Origin: an uncultured bacterium
GTDB lineage: Bacteria > Patescibacteriota > Saccharimonadia > Saccharimonadales > Saccharimonadaceae
DNA length: 14,484 nt
Reading direction: 5' to 3'
NCBI GenBank assembly: GCA_903844835.1
Contig: CAIMUU010000029.1
Span: 1 to 14,484 of the forward strand
Shown: in pieces, positions 1 to 8,004 of the stretch
Layout of the letters: each line of letters starts with the position of its first letter
How positions within the stretch are numbered: position 1 is the stretch's first letter
Notes under the pieces: model-generated
Databases searched by the model: none
Seen by the model: the letters and a program-made list of their open reading frames with translations, nothing else
Told to the model about the DNA's origin: nothing
Position numbers and translations under genes: made by a program

Positions 1-3000
1 CCGATCTCTCCAAAAAAAGAACGGCGTCAAAACTCAAGGCAATTATATTGTTATTATTGATATTTATCTCAACAATAGTTACACTACCGATATTAAATGA
101 CTCAAAAGCATATGCAAGACTGGTCGTAGAGCAGGAAACAGATACTGGCGGTAATGCCCCACAACCAAAATATAGCACTAGCGAAATGTACACACAGATA
201 AAATCGCTTCTTTATTATAAAGCGATTGCATCATGTATGGAGTTGGGCGACGACCTAAACGTGGCCCTTTATGGCTATGGCACCTACCTAAGCCTTTCTA
301 ACGCTAGTAGTATTAAGTCGGCTGATGCGAATACCGGGAAATGGTTCAGTGGCGATGCTGGACTCATATCGGTTGGTTCATACCTTAAAGACTCGTCACT
401 CAAAGATAGCGAGCATGGCGACTTGATTACCAAGGACGATTGGGATGGGAAAGTTAACTGTGACACACCAGAATTAATGGCGGAAGGGCTAGCACTCTGG
501 GGCATAACGGGCACCGAGGTTTTGTGTAATTCAGGTTTTATTAGGACAACAATACTTCTCGAACAAACCATTGAACAATGCATAAGCAGCACTGCTTATG
601 ATTTTATAGTGAAACCAGATGCCAATATCGCAACCAGCTTCAAAGACTACATTAAAAACACAATCTACAGTAGAGCCGAACCGTCAATAGTTCAAGGGGC
701 AGTCTGGTATCTTTTCTATAGGCACACACTAAATGAAAGCTGCATAAAAGGCATCGACACGCTTTCAACAATCACACTATTAGCAGATCCTACTAAAAAC
801 TATTCTATTAACTGGGTTGATGACGTAAGCGGCGAAATCACCGCAAACTCTCCATTCGGAGGCACCCTGCAAAATACAAAAGAAGTAAATATCGGACCAA
901 TCTATCGTGACTTTCTAGTAGGTGATGCAGCACAAAAGGAGACATGCGAAGTTATCGTTTCTAAATTGAATAGTTTTGCCAATAATTACTCATCAATGAT
1001 AACTGCCGTCATCCAAACTGACGGAGAAAATGACACCACTCCAGCAACTGGCAGCACTGGCGATGGGGCTATCGAAACTAAACCCACTTGTGGTGATAGA
1101 GTCCCTGGTATGGGCTGGGTACTATGCCCAATCATTAGTGGCCTGGCAACCCTAAATGATAGCGTCTGGAAACTAGTCCAAACTCAATTAAAAATAAATC
1201 CACTTGACCAGTCTGACGCAATCTACCAGGCATGGGGAACAGTTCGCGACCTAGCCAACGTGGTCTTTGTGATAATATTTTTGATTATGATATTTTCACA
1301 GATTACTAGTGTGGGTATCACAAATTATGGCATAAAAAAGTTATTGCCTAGATTAATCGTTGGCGCAATTGTCGTTAACGCCTCATTTGTAGTTGTCCAA
1401 ATTGCCGTCGACCTATCAAATATAGTTGGGTCTGGCCTTTACGATTTACTCGTTAGCGCCGCACCAACAGTACAACCTTCATGGGAATCATTAGTAGAAT
1501 TAATTGCAGGTATTACAGTAACCGCAGCAGGTGGAGCTGCAATCGCAGGCACAGCAATCGTATTAACTGGTGGCGCAGCAGCGGCATTTTGGGCACTTCT
1601 ACCAATGGCAGCGATGGGCGCGTTGGGGCTACTGGCAGCAATATTGACTCTTATTTTTAGACAGGCAATCATACCAGTGCTGGCGATACTTGCTCCACTA
1701 GCATTTGTTGCATACCTGTTGCCAAATACTGAATCATTATTTAAAAAATGGCGCGACTTATTCATAAAAATGCTGATGCTATACCCACTAGCGGCCCTTA
1801 TATTTGGTGGGTCACAATTTGCCGCCGGCGTAATCATTGCCGGGAATGAAAAAAACTGGTGGATGGTGCTTATTGGCTTAATCATGCTTACTTTGCCATT
1901 ATTCTCATTACCATTTATCGCCTCAAAGGGCGGCGCAATTACAGATGCAGTTGGAAAATCTCTGAAAGGTTTGGCAGAAAAAGCCCGCAAGCCTCTTACC
2001 GAATTTAGTAACGACAGAAAGGATTTTGCTAGCTCAAGATACCTTGCCAATGTCGACAAGGAAGGTAACCAGCGCAAAGATAGAAATGGTGATCCGTATA
2101 TGTCAAGAGGGCGCAATATGTATCAAAGAAGTCAGATGCGCAAAAAATCCCGTGAACTCTACACAAAAACAAATCAAGAAAACTTTTCGTCACAATGGGC
2201 CAATAATGATATGGGGAAAGCACCAATTGACTATTCAGAAAGAGCCAAGCAGCAAACCGAAATTGACAAAACTAATGCCGGTATACGACTACATGAGTCT
2301 ACTGCCGGTCAAAAATTGGTTGATGAGAACAGACGAACGAGTGACGTACTACAAACAAGAAAGGAACAGTCTGGTACGCGTTATGCGCGTCCAGGCGTTG
2401 ACGGCGAACTAGGTATTGGCGAAAAGACCATGATTGACCTCGGTTTAGCTAAAAAACAAACCGCAATTGACACCAATAGAATTAACACAACCATGGACAA
2501 CACCGACCAAGGCAAAACGCTAAATGAGGAAATCAATAAGGGCAATTTGAGAGCGACTTATGATTCCGAGATGACAAACAACCGCGTTATGACCGACACC
2601 ACCGCTGGGGGCGGCAGAGACCTTAATAAACAAGTTATTGGTGCAAAAAAGGCAAATGAACTTCAGAGTACTAAGATTGGTACTGAATTTTCACAAACTG
2701 CAGAAGGAACAGCAATAGGCCAAGAGATTGGTATAGCCAAAAAAGAGGCTCGCACAGAGGAGAACAAAATAGCCACAGACGTAGAAAAATTAGCGACACC
2801 ACAAACAATCCTAAACGAGAAGTTATCCGAAGAAAATCTAAAAGCCGCCCAAGCTGAGAACACTACAAAAGCCAACAAGGCCGCCGCCGGGACGGTTGAC
2901 GAAGCTGCGGCGGGAATTGAGGCGTATGGAGTTAACGCAGCCGACGCCAGGGATTATGCAACCAAATTCCACGAGGCTCGACAAAAATTCAACGCCGAAA

Positions 3001-4208
3001 CTGATAGAACTAATTTAGCAACTACAACTATCGGCACTGATTATGCACGCTCCGCAGAAGGAGAAGAGCTCAAAACGGCTATTGGTGTTGCCAAAATGGA
3101 AGGCCAAACAGAAGAGACAAAAATCGCCAATCGAGTAGAAAAAATGGCTCCAAAAGAAGTAATTTTAGGGAAAAAAGTAGCCGAAGCAGAACTAAAGACC
3201 TCACAGGCTGCAAACACCACTATGGCAACCAACGCCGCCGCTGGAACGATTGACGAAGCTGCGGCACGGCTTGTGAACAAGGGGGTAGCTAGCCCAGCTG
3301 ACGCTAGGGATATTGCAACCAGACTTCATAATGCCCAACGTTCATCCGATATTGAAGCTGGGGCAACTAATGCGGCGTCAAATATGATAAAACAGGAATT
3401 ATATTCAGATCTTGCAAAGGGTGGACCAGTTACTACCGCCTATGCGGGAATTGACGAAAAGGGCGTACCACGCGCTCAAGCTTATGGCATATCGCAAGAA
3501 GAACAGCTAAGAAACGCGAACGTGACTGCAGCTGCTTCGCTATTCACCCATGATGGCTATAAAACAGGGATGAAGACTAAGAGAACAGCGACGACACCCG
3601 GCGTACCTGATGAATTGTTAGATGTAGCTCTTGGAAACCAAACACGCACAGGGCTACCACCTACCCAAGAGCAACAAATTGCAGCCATAGGAATGTCAGT
3701 GAAAACTGGCGATTTCGCAAGTGTTGTTGCAATATCTGACAAAATAGCAACTATGCCGGCAGGCCCCGAAAGAACGCTTTTGCAACAGACGCTTCAAAAT
3801 GCAATTCAATCTGGTCCAAAAAAATGGAAGGGAGTAAGTGGGGAATATCTTGGATTACTTCAGTCAGGAGGAAAAATACAACCATACGATACGTATATTG
3901 AAAAATACGCTAAGTCCGAAAAACTACTACCAATGGGCTACGTAGAAATAGAGTCTGACGAGCTAGAAAGAATGGACGAAATATTTGATAGCGCTAAAAT
4001 ATCAAGTATTGCAACTGAGACTAATGGCCCATACGCATTAGCCAGATTGAAAACTACAATGTTTAACGCCCTAAATGATACAAAAACTGGGTCACAAATT
4101 TCAACAAATAAAGTCACTAGTATGCTAAATATGCTCGGTAGGCTAGGGACAGACGCTGCCGACATCAATAGGTTCAAGAAAACGTACCTAGACCAAGATA
4201 GGTCATAA
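1..4208 (+). CDS. Giant VirB6/TrbL-like type IV secretion membrane protein, 5' end outside window
   Basis: Predicted inner-membrane channel component of a type IV secretion system. The first in-window start is a TTG at 48, but the frame is open to the window edge. The codons before it encode a Lys/Arg-rich stretch (KKRTASKLK) leading into the hydrophobic segment, which is a signal-peptide n-region. The true start therefore lies upstream, and 48 is only the longest in-window ORF. A cleavage-like AYA is followed by an exported region (about residues 24-395, numbered from 48) with eight cysteines, ending in a GMGWVLCPI motif. Hydrophobic segments fill about 402-625, including a long Ala/Gly-rich stretch, as in VirB6/TrbL polytopic cores. 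The remainder (about 630-1386) is hydrophilic, helical, rich in Ala/Glu/Lys/Thr, free of cysteine, and contains duplicated segments; it is probably cytoplasmic. The family call rests on topology and on the following PrgI and VirB4 genes. The tail is far larger than classical VirB6 (about 300 residues in total). Confidence 0.8.
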   Translation, partial: DLSKKRTASKLKAIILLLLIFISTIVTLPILNDSKAYARLVVEQETDTGGNAPQPKYSTSEMYTQIKSLLYYKAIASCMELGDDLNVALYGYGTYLSLSNASSIKSADANTGKWFSGDAGLISVGSYLKDSSLKDSEHGDLITKDDWDGKVNCDTPELMAEGLALWGITGTEVLCNSGFIRTTILLEQTIEQCISSTAYDFIVKPDANIATSFKDYIKNTIYSRAEPSIVQGAVWYLFYRHTLNESCIKGIDTLSTITLLADPTKNYSINWVDDVSGEITANSPFGGTLQNTKEVNIGPIYRDFLVGDAAQKETCEVIVSKLNSFANNYSSMITAVIQTDGENDTTPATGSTGDGAIETKPTCGDRVPGMGWVLCPIISGLATLNDSVWKLVQTQLKINPLDQSDAIYQAWGTVRDLANVVFVIIFLIMIFSQITSVGITNYGIKKLLPRLIVGAIVVNASFVVVQIAVDLSNIVGSGLYDLLVSAAPTVQPSWESLVELIAGITVTAAGGAAIAGTAIVLTGGAAAAFWALLPMAAMGALGLLAAILTLIFRQAIIPVLAILAPLAFVAYLLPNTESLFKKWRDLFIKMLMLYPLAALIFGGSQFAAGVIIAGNEKNWWMVLIGLIMLTLPLFSLPFIASKGGAITDAVGKSLKGLAEKARKPLTEFSNDRKDFASSRYLANVDKEGNQRKDRNGDPYMSRGRNMYQRSQMRKKSRELYTKTNQENFSSQWANNDMGKAPIDYSERAKQQTEIDKTNAGIRLHESTAGQKLVDENRRTSDVLQTRKEQSGTRYARPGVDGELGIGEKTMIDLGLAKKQTAIDTNRINTTMDNTDQGKTLNEEINKGNLRATYDSEMTNNRVMTDTTAGGGRDLNKQVIGAKKANELQSTKIGTEFSQTAEGTAIGQEIGIAKKEARTEENKIATDVEKLATPQTILNEKLSEENLKAAQAENTTKANKAAAGTVDEAAAGIEAYGVNAADARDYATKFHEARQKFNAETDRTNLATTTIGTDYARSAEGEELKTAIGVAKMEGQTEETKIANRVEKMAPKEVILGKKVAEAELKTSQAANTTMATNAAAGTIDEAAARLVNKGVASPADARDIATRLHNAQRSSDIEAGATNAASNMIKQELYSDLAKGGPVTTAYAGIDEKGVPRAQAYGISQEEQLRNANVTAAASLFTHDGYKTGMKTKRTATTPGVPDELLDVALGNQTRTGLPPTQEQQIAAIGMSVKTGDFASVVAISDKIATMPAGPERTLLQQTLQNAIQSGPKKWKGVSGEYLGLLQSGGKIQPYDTYIEKYAKSEKLLPMGYVEIESDELERMDEIFDSAKISSIATETNGPYALARLKTTMFNALNDTKTGSQISTNKVTSMLNMLGRLGTDAADINRFKKTYLDQDRS
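2676..3380 (+). repeat. Tandem duplication of a 118-residue segment inside the VirB6-like tail
   Basis: Two adjacent copies start at 2676 (IGTEFSQTAEG) and 3030 (IGTDYARSAEG), a period of 354 bp. Matching landmarks follow in the same order: a TEExKIAxxVEK block, an AAAGT[VI]DEAAA block and a DARDxAT block, the last shifted by one inserted codon in copy 2. A 16-base identity (ttgacgaagctgcggc) occurs at 2896-2911 and 3250-3265, exactly one period apart, so the duplication is visible at DNA level. Weaker relatives of the opening motif (a Gly followed by a charged L/E-I stretch) appear earlier near 2289, 2493 and 2592, suggesting an older degenerate series. Confidence 0.8.
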
Positions 4209-4213
4209 ATTTT

Positions 4214-4243
4214 TTGACGCTCCCCCAACTATCTAAGGATAAT
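4214..4243 (+). promoter_or_regulatory. Weak candidate promoter, distal
   Basis: TTGACG (4214-4219) lies 18 nt before GATAAT (4238-4243), just after the stop of the VirB6-like gene. Both boxes are one base off consensus. It would start transcription near 4250, about 70 nt before prgI. The downstream extended -10 promoter looks stronger, so this may be a second start or chance. Confidence 0.35.
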
Positions 4244-4284
4244 ACCAGAATAATATGGCTACTATCTTCGACGTTCATTTTCAA

Positions 4285-4312
4285 TTAACATTTCAATTTC
4301 CTCTGCTATACT
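4285..4312 (+). promoter_or_regulatory. Extended -10 promoter for the PrgI-VirB4 operon
   Basis: TTAACA (4285-4290) is followed after 16 nt by TATACT (4307-4312), preceded by TGC as an extended -10. The predicted start of transcription is about 4319-4322, at or within three bases of the ATG at 4322. No Shine-Dalgarno sequence precedes that ATG, so the mRNA would be leaderless. This is the only clear promoter before a run of six tightly packed genes. Confidence 0.6.
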
Positions 4313-4321
4313 ATAAGCAGT

Positions 4322-5248
4322 ATGGCTACATATAAAGTTCCTCAAGACGTAGAAGCTGATGACCACTTAATTGGCCCGTTTAGCCTTCGTCAATTTATTT
4401 ATCTAGTTATTGTCGTTATGGCAATTGCTATCGGCTGGGGATTGGCTCAATTATTTATCCCCTTAGCAATAATACCGCTACCAGTTGTACTATTATTCGG
4501 TGCGCTGGCCCTACCACTTCGAAAAGACCAGCCGATGGAAACATACATGGCAGCAATGGTGTCATTCTTCCTAAAGCCACACAAAAGGTTGTGGGACCCA
4601 GATGGCATAGACACACTAATTGAGATTACTGCTCCAAAGATAGCTGATATTCAACGCACCAAAGACATAACCCAGACAGAAGCTGAACGACGGATTGGGT
4701 ATCTAGCCCAAATCGTCGACACTCAAGGCTGGGCAGTACGCGGGACTGGCACTCAATCACCAAACAGCGCCATGATTAGTGACGTTTATTTTGAATCGCA
4801 ACAAGCCCAAGACGTAATGGATATAAATAACTCAACAGCCCAAGCCCTGAACCAAAAACTTGATCAAAGCGATGCGCGCAGGCACCAGGCTGCAGTCAAT
4901 CTGATGCAGGGCCAAACAGCAACATATAATTACTTCAATAGCACCGCTCCGACCGAGCCAATAACAGCCCCCACCCAAACGGAAACACAACATCTTGATT
5001 ACGACCCATACCCCGAAGAAATGCGCCAGACTATGGTTATGCCAACAGCGCCTGCGCAAAAACCAATTATTGGACCTGCTATACCAAACGCCAAACCAGC
5101 CCAAACCACTAGCGTAAAGCCACTGCCAGCTGGTATAATAAACCTCGCAAGTAACAACAATTTATCAATAGACACAATCGCACGCGAAGCAAACCGCATC
5201 AACAAAAAACAAGATATGACCGAAGAGGTGGTCATCTCGTTGCGATAA
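4322..5248 (+). CDS. PrgI-family (VirB3-like) type IV secretion membrane protein
   Basis: 308 residues. The N-terminus (YKVPQDVEADDHLIGPFSLRQ) followed by two closely spaced membrane segments (about 24-44 and 46-66) and a short KPHKRLWDPDG region is the pattern of PrgI-family proteins, which take the VirB3 place beside VirB4 in Gram-positive-type conjugation systems. PrgI proteins are usually little over 100 residues. Here a tail from about 110 onward adds some 200 residues: first an Arg/Glu-containing helical part, then a low-complexity Gln/Pro/Thr/Ala-rich part with no cysteine, probably cytoplasmic. Its role is unknown; contact with the VirB4 proteins is a reasonable guess. The start lacks a ribosome binding site and sits where transcription is predicted to begin. 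First gene of the operon. Confidence 0.8.
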   Translation: MATYKVPQDVEADDHLIGPFSLRQFIYLVIVVMAIAIGWGLAQLFIPLAIIPLPVVLLFGALALPLRKDQPMETYMAAMVSFFLKPHKRLWDPDGIDTLIEITAPKIADIQRTKDITQTEAERRIGYLAQIVDTQGWAVRGTGTQSPNSAMISDVYFESQQAQDVMDINNSTAQALNQKLDQSDARRHQAAVNLMQGQTATYNYFNSTAPTEPITAPTQTETQHLDYDPYPEEMRQTMVMPTAPAQKPIIGPAIPNAKPAQTTSVKPLPAGIINLASNNNLSIDTIAREANRINKKQDMTEEVVISLR

Positions 5249-5274
5249 ATAATAGGGGAGTGGGATCAGCCGAC

Positions 5275-6096
5275 ATGCCACCAAATAATCAATTTCCGAA
5301 CCCTGCATCGGCCACGCCTATGGGCAGTGGCTCTGTTGCGCAAGGCTCAACCCCAGCAAAAGCGCCCGTCAAACCAAAAAATCCAAATTCTACTCAAAAT
5401 ACTCTACTGCTATCCGAAGTCCGCGACAATATGGTAATTATGGCCGACGGGTCATTTAGGGCCGTCATAGCCTGTAAGTCAATTAATTTTGATCTAATGA
5501 GCGGACGCGAGCGTGAAGGAGTTGAGTTTAGTTATCAAAACTTTTTGAATTCGCTAAATCATCCTATCCAAATCTTGATTAGATCACAACGGATAGATAT
5601 TGGTCCCTATATCGACCATTTAGTTCAAATTCGCCAGAACCAAGACAACATGTTGCTTAACGTCCTAATGGACGACTACATTAATTTTATTGACACCCTT
5701 TCTCAAGAGGCAAATATTATGGATAAATCATTTTTTATAGCAATCCCATACTACCCGACAGGTGATATGGCCAATCTTCTAGGCAAAAGTAAGGGATTTT
5801 TTGACAAACTATTCGCTCGGCCACAAAATGCGGTTACAAAAATCGATACCCAGACTTATGAAAAAGCCAAGACCGAGATTAAAAATCGGGTTGATGGCGT
5901 TATGGCTGGACTTTTCCAATTAGGCATTCAAAGCGTCCAATTAAATACCAAAGAATTAGGTGAGATATATTATAATTTTTACAATCCTGATACGGCCGTG
6001 CGTGAACCGCTAGGTGATTTCAATAATATTACTGCCACATTTATAAAAAAAGGGGCAAGTGAACCACCAATATCACAATTTGGAGGGGCGTTATAA
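5275..6096 (+). CDS. TraC-like / VirB4 N-terminal-domain-like protein, stand-alone
   Basis: About 273 residues from the ATG at 5275. A GTG at 5260 would add five residues but overlaps the purine-rich AGGGGAG, whereas GGGA at 5262-5265 lies nine bases before the ATG. After a Pro/Asn-rich start of about 40 residues comes a soluble domain with a DGSFRAVI strand, a long amphipathic middle (QNFLNSLNHPIQILIRSQR) and a FFIAIPYYP strand. This resembles the N-terminal domain of VirB4/TraC-type ATPases (CagE/TrbE/VirB region). No Walker motif is present, so it is not an ATPase by itself. It probably pairs with the VirB4 encoded immediately downstream, with which it overlaps by one base. The clean stop, its own domain and the well-placed ribosome binding site of the next gene argue against a frameshifted single gene. 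Family assignment is from pattern recognition and is moderately sure. Confidence 0.65.
   Translation: MPPNNQFPNPASATPMGSGSVAQGSTPAKAPVKPKNPNSTQNTLLLSEVRDNMVIMADGSFRAVIACKSINFDLMSGREREGVEFSYQNFLNSLNHPIQILIRSQRIDIGPYIDHLVQIRQNQDNMLLNVLMDDYINFIDTLSQEANIMDKSFFIAIPYYPTGDMANLLGKSKGFFDKLFARPQNAVTKIDTQTYEKAKTEIKNRVDGVMAGLFQLGIQSVQLNTKELGEIYYNFYNPDTAVREPLGDFNNITATFIKKGASEPPISQFGGAL
6082..6088 (+). promoter_or_regulatory. Strong ribosome binding site for the VirB4 gene
   Basis: GGAGGGG lies seven bases before the ATG at 6096, inside the last codons of the upstream gene, whose TAA shares its final A with this ATG. It supports translation of VirB4 as a separate, coupled protein. Confidence 0.75.
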
Positions 6097-7985
6097 TGGC
6101 AAAGAAAAAAAATCTAGACGTCAGTGCCATTGCTGCCGAACAGCGCGCGCGCGAACAAGCCGAGGTTGAACAGGCCTTTTTAAAGGGCGTCACCACACTT
6201 CGCGACCTAATTGCTCCAAGCAGTCTTGAAATTCATTCGTCATACTTTAGATTGGGCACAAAATACGGACGAACATTGTATGTCTATGGATACCCGCGGC
6301 AAATTTTTACCGGCTGGCTAAGTTCTCTTATTAATATTGATGAAGTTCTGGACGTAAGTATGTTCATTTACCCGGTTGACAGCCAAGTAGTTCTGGATAA
6401 TTTGCGTAAAAAAGTTACCCAACTTGAAGCCTCTACATCCATCAACAACGAGAAGGGCCGAACCCGCGACCCAGGGATCGAAGCGGCAATTAATGACGCC
6501 GAGGAACTACGCGACCAATTACAAGTTGGCGCCGAACGCTTCTTCCGGTACGGTCTTTACGTAACCATGTATGCCGACAGCATTGATGAGCTTGGTTTTA
6601 TCCAGCACAAGATTGAAACATTATTTGGCCAGCAAATGATATTTAGTAAGATTGCTAGTAGCCAACAAGAGCAGGGGCTAAATAGCACTATCCCTCAAAT
6701 GACCGACCAATTGCAGATTCGACGCAATATGAACACTGGTGCAATTAGCACTAGTTTCCCATTTACCAGCGCCGACTTGACCCAAGAAAATGGCGTTCTT
6801 TATGGTATTAATATGCATAATAATGGTCTAGTGATTTTTGACAGATTTAGTCTTGAAAACGCCAACTTAGTTGTGTTTGCAAAATCAGGCGCTGGTAAAT
6901 CATTTACGGTGAAGCTCGAGGCTTTGCGTAGCATGATGGTCGGCGACGAAATTATTATTATCGATCCTGAAAACGAATATGAAAAACTGGCCGATGCAGT
7001 CGGCGGTAGTTATATTCGACTAAGTTTAAGTTCTAATACACGCATAAATCCATTTGATTTGCCGCGCGTTATCGATAGTGACGAGGCCGATAACGCACTA
7101 AGGGCCAACTTAATCACCCTGCATGGGCTACTCAAACTAATGTTAGGTAGTTCACAAGCCACTAATACTGGGGTTCCACAGCCAGGCCTGGCCCCATCCG
7201 AAGAAGCTGACTTAGACCAAGCCCTGATTGACACCTACGCTCGTGCCGGAATTACTAGTGACCCACTAACGCACAACTCAATTCCTCCAACAATTAATGA
7301 ACTATACGACACACTTTTGCATATGGGCGGGAATGGGCCACAACTCGCTCAGCGCCTACGTAAATACACCAGCGGAACATTTGCCGGCATTTTTAGTCAA
7401 CAATCGAATACCGACATAAATAATCCAATGGTAGTATTTAATATCCGTGATCTTGAAGACGAATTGCGACCAGTTGCAATGTATATCGTCCTCAGCCACA
7501 TTTGGAATATTATTCGTACCGAGAAAAAGAAGCGAATGCTAATTGTCGACGAGGCCTGGCAATTAATGAAATATGATGATTCGGCGAATTTCTTATTTAG
7601 CCTGGCTAAACGAGCTCGTAAATATTATCTTGGACTAACAACAATCACCCAAGACGTCGAAGATTTCATGGGCAGCAAAATGGGCAGGGCAATTGTTGCC
7701 AACAGTTCAATGCAAATATTACTCAAGCAATCCTCTAGCGCAATTGATGTATTGTCGGACGTATTCAAACTTACTGAAGAAGAAAAAAATCGCCTCGCTA
7801 ACTTCCCGGTTGGGCAGGGGCTATTCTTTGCAGGCCAAAGCCACGTCCATATCCAAATTGAAGCCAGCCAAACCGAAAAACAACTAATAAACACTACTCC
7901 TCAGGCTAAAAGCCAGAACACCCAGCCAATCCCAGTCGATAACTCACCTGTGAATAATTATGTTAGCCCAGGTACAACCAATTAG
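6096..7985 (+). CDS. virB4: VirB4-family type IV secretion ATPase
   Basis: 629-residue cytoplasmic or membrane-associated ATPase that powers assembly and transport of the secretion channel. Residues about 30-225 form a CagE/TrbE/VirB-type N-terminal region, interrupted by a charged helical stretch around 105-150. The Walker A motif is KSGAGKSFT at 263-271 (Lys268), followed by an EIIIIDPENEYE strand typical of VirB4/TraC. Walker B is MLIVDEAW at 481-488 (Asp485, Glu486). The TTITQD motif with Gln519 matches the conserved region after Walker B. The last 40 residues are a Gln/Asn/Pro-rich tail. All catalytic motifs are intact. The classical VirB4 is about 800 residues; here part of the N-terminal function appears to sit in the separate protein before it. 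No cysteine was noticed in the protein, in keeping with a cytoplasmic location. Confidence 0.93.
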   Translation: MAKKKNLDVSAIAAEQRAREQAEVEQAFLKGVTTLRDLIAPSSLEIHSSYFRLGTKYGRTLYVYGYPRQIFTGWLSSLINIDEVLDVSMFIYPVDSQVVLDNLRKKVTQLEASTSINNEKGRTRDPGIEAAINDAEELRDQLQVGAERFFRYGLYVTMYADSIDELGFIQHKIETLFGQQMIFSKIASSQQEQGLNSTIPQMTDQLQIRRNMNTGAISTSFPFTSADLTQENGVLYGINMHNNGLVIFDRFSLENANLVVFAKSGAGKSFTVKLEALRSMMVGDEIIIIDPENEYEKLADAVGGSYIRLSLSSNTRINPFDLPRVIDSDEADNALRANLITLHGLLKLMLGSSQATNTGVPQPGLAPSEEADLDQALIDTYARAGITSDPLTHNSIPPTINELYDTLLHMGGNGPQLAQRLRKYTSGTFAGIFSQQSNTDINNPMVVFNIRDLEDELRPVAMYIVLSHIWNIIRTEKKKRMLIVDEAWQLMKYDDSANFLFSLAKRARKYYLGLTTITQDVEDFMGSKMGRAIVANSSMQILLKQSSSAIDVLSDVFKLTEEEKNRLANFPVGQGLFFAGQSHVHIQIEASQTEKQLINTTPQAKSQNTQPIPVDNSPVNNYVSPGTTN

Positions 7986-7987
7986 GT

Positions 7988-7993
7988 TATAAT
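7988..7993 (+). promoter_or_regulatory. Possible internal -10 box before the M15 peptidase gene
   Basis: A perfect TATAAT sits right after the VirB4 stop and 12 bases before the next ATG, with GAAGGG (7994-7999) as ribosome binding site. No good -35 box is present (best is TTAGCC at 7963-7968, spacing 19). It may boost expression of the hydrolase genes or may be chance in AT-rich spacer. Confidence 0.3.
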
Positions 7994-8004
7994 GAAGGGT
8001 AGTT

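Noticed and set aside
2026..2412. 128-codon plus-strand ORF inside the VirB6-like gene.
   Set aside because: It lies wholly within a long, well-supported coding frame and its translation shows no domain; it is a frame shadow.
4255..4335. 26-codon ORF (begins MATIFDV) between the VirB6-like and PrgI genes, running past the PrgI start in another frame.
   Set aside because: It has no ribosome binding site, a composition that simply follows AT-rich spacer, and overlaps the stronger promoter. A leader peptide cannot be excluded but nothing supports one.
6090..6098. TATAAT-like string overlapping the VirB4 start, as a promoter.
   Set aside because: Transcription would begin inside the VirB4 coding sequence; the bases are explained by the overlapping stop and start codons.
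5240..6100. A single VirB4 gene broken by a frameshift into two ORFs.
   Set aside because: The downstream ORF has its own strong ribosome binding site and its own N-terminal region, and the upstream ORF ends cleanly at TAA with a one-base overlap.
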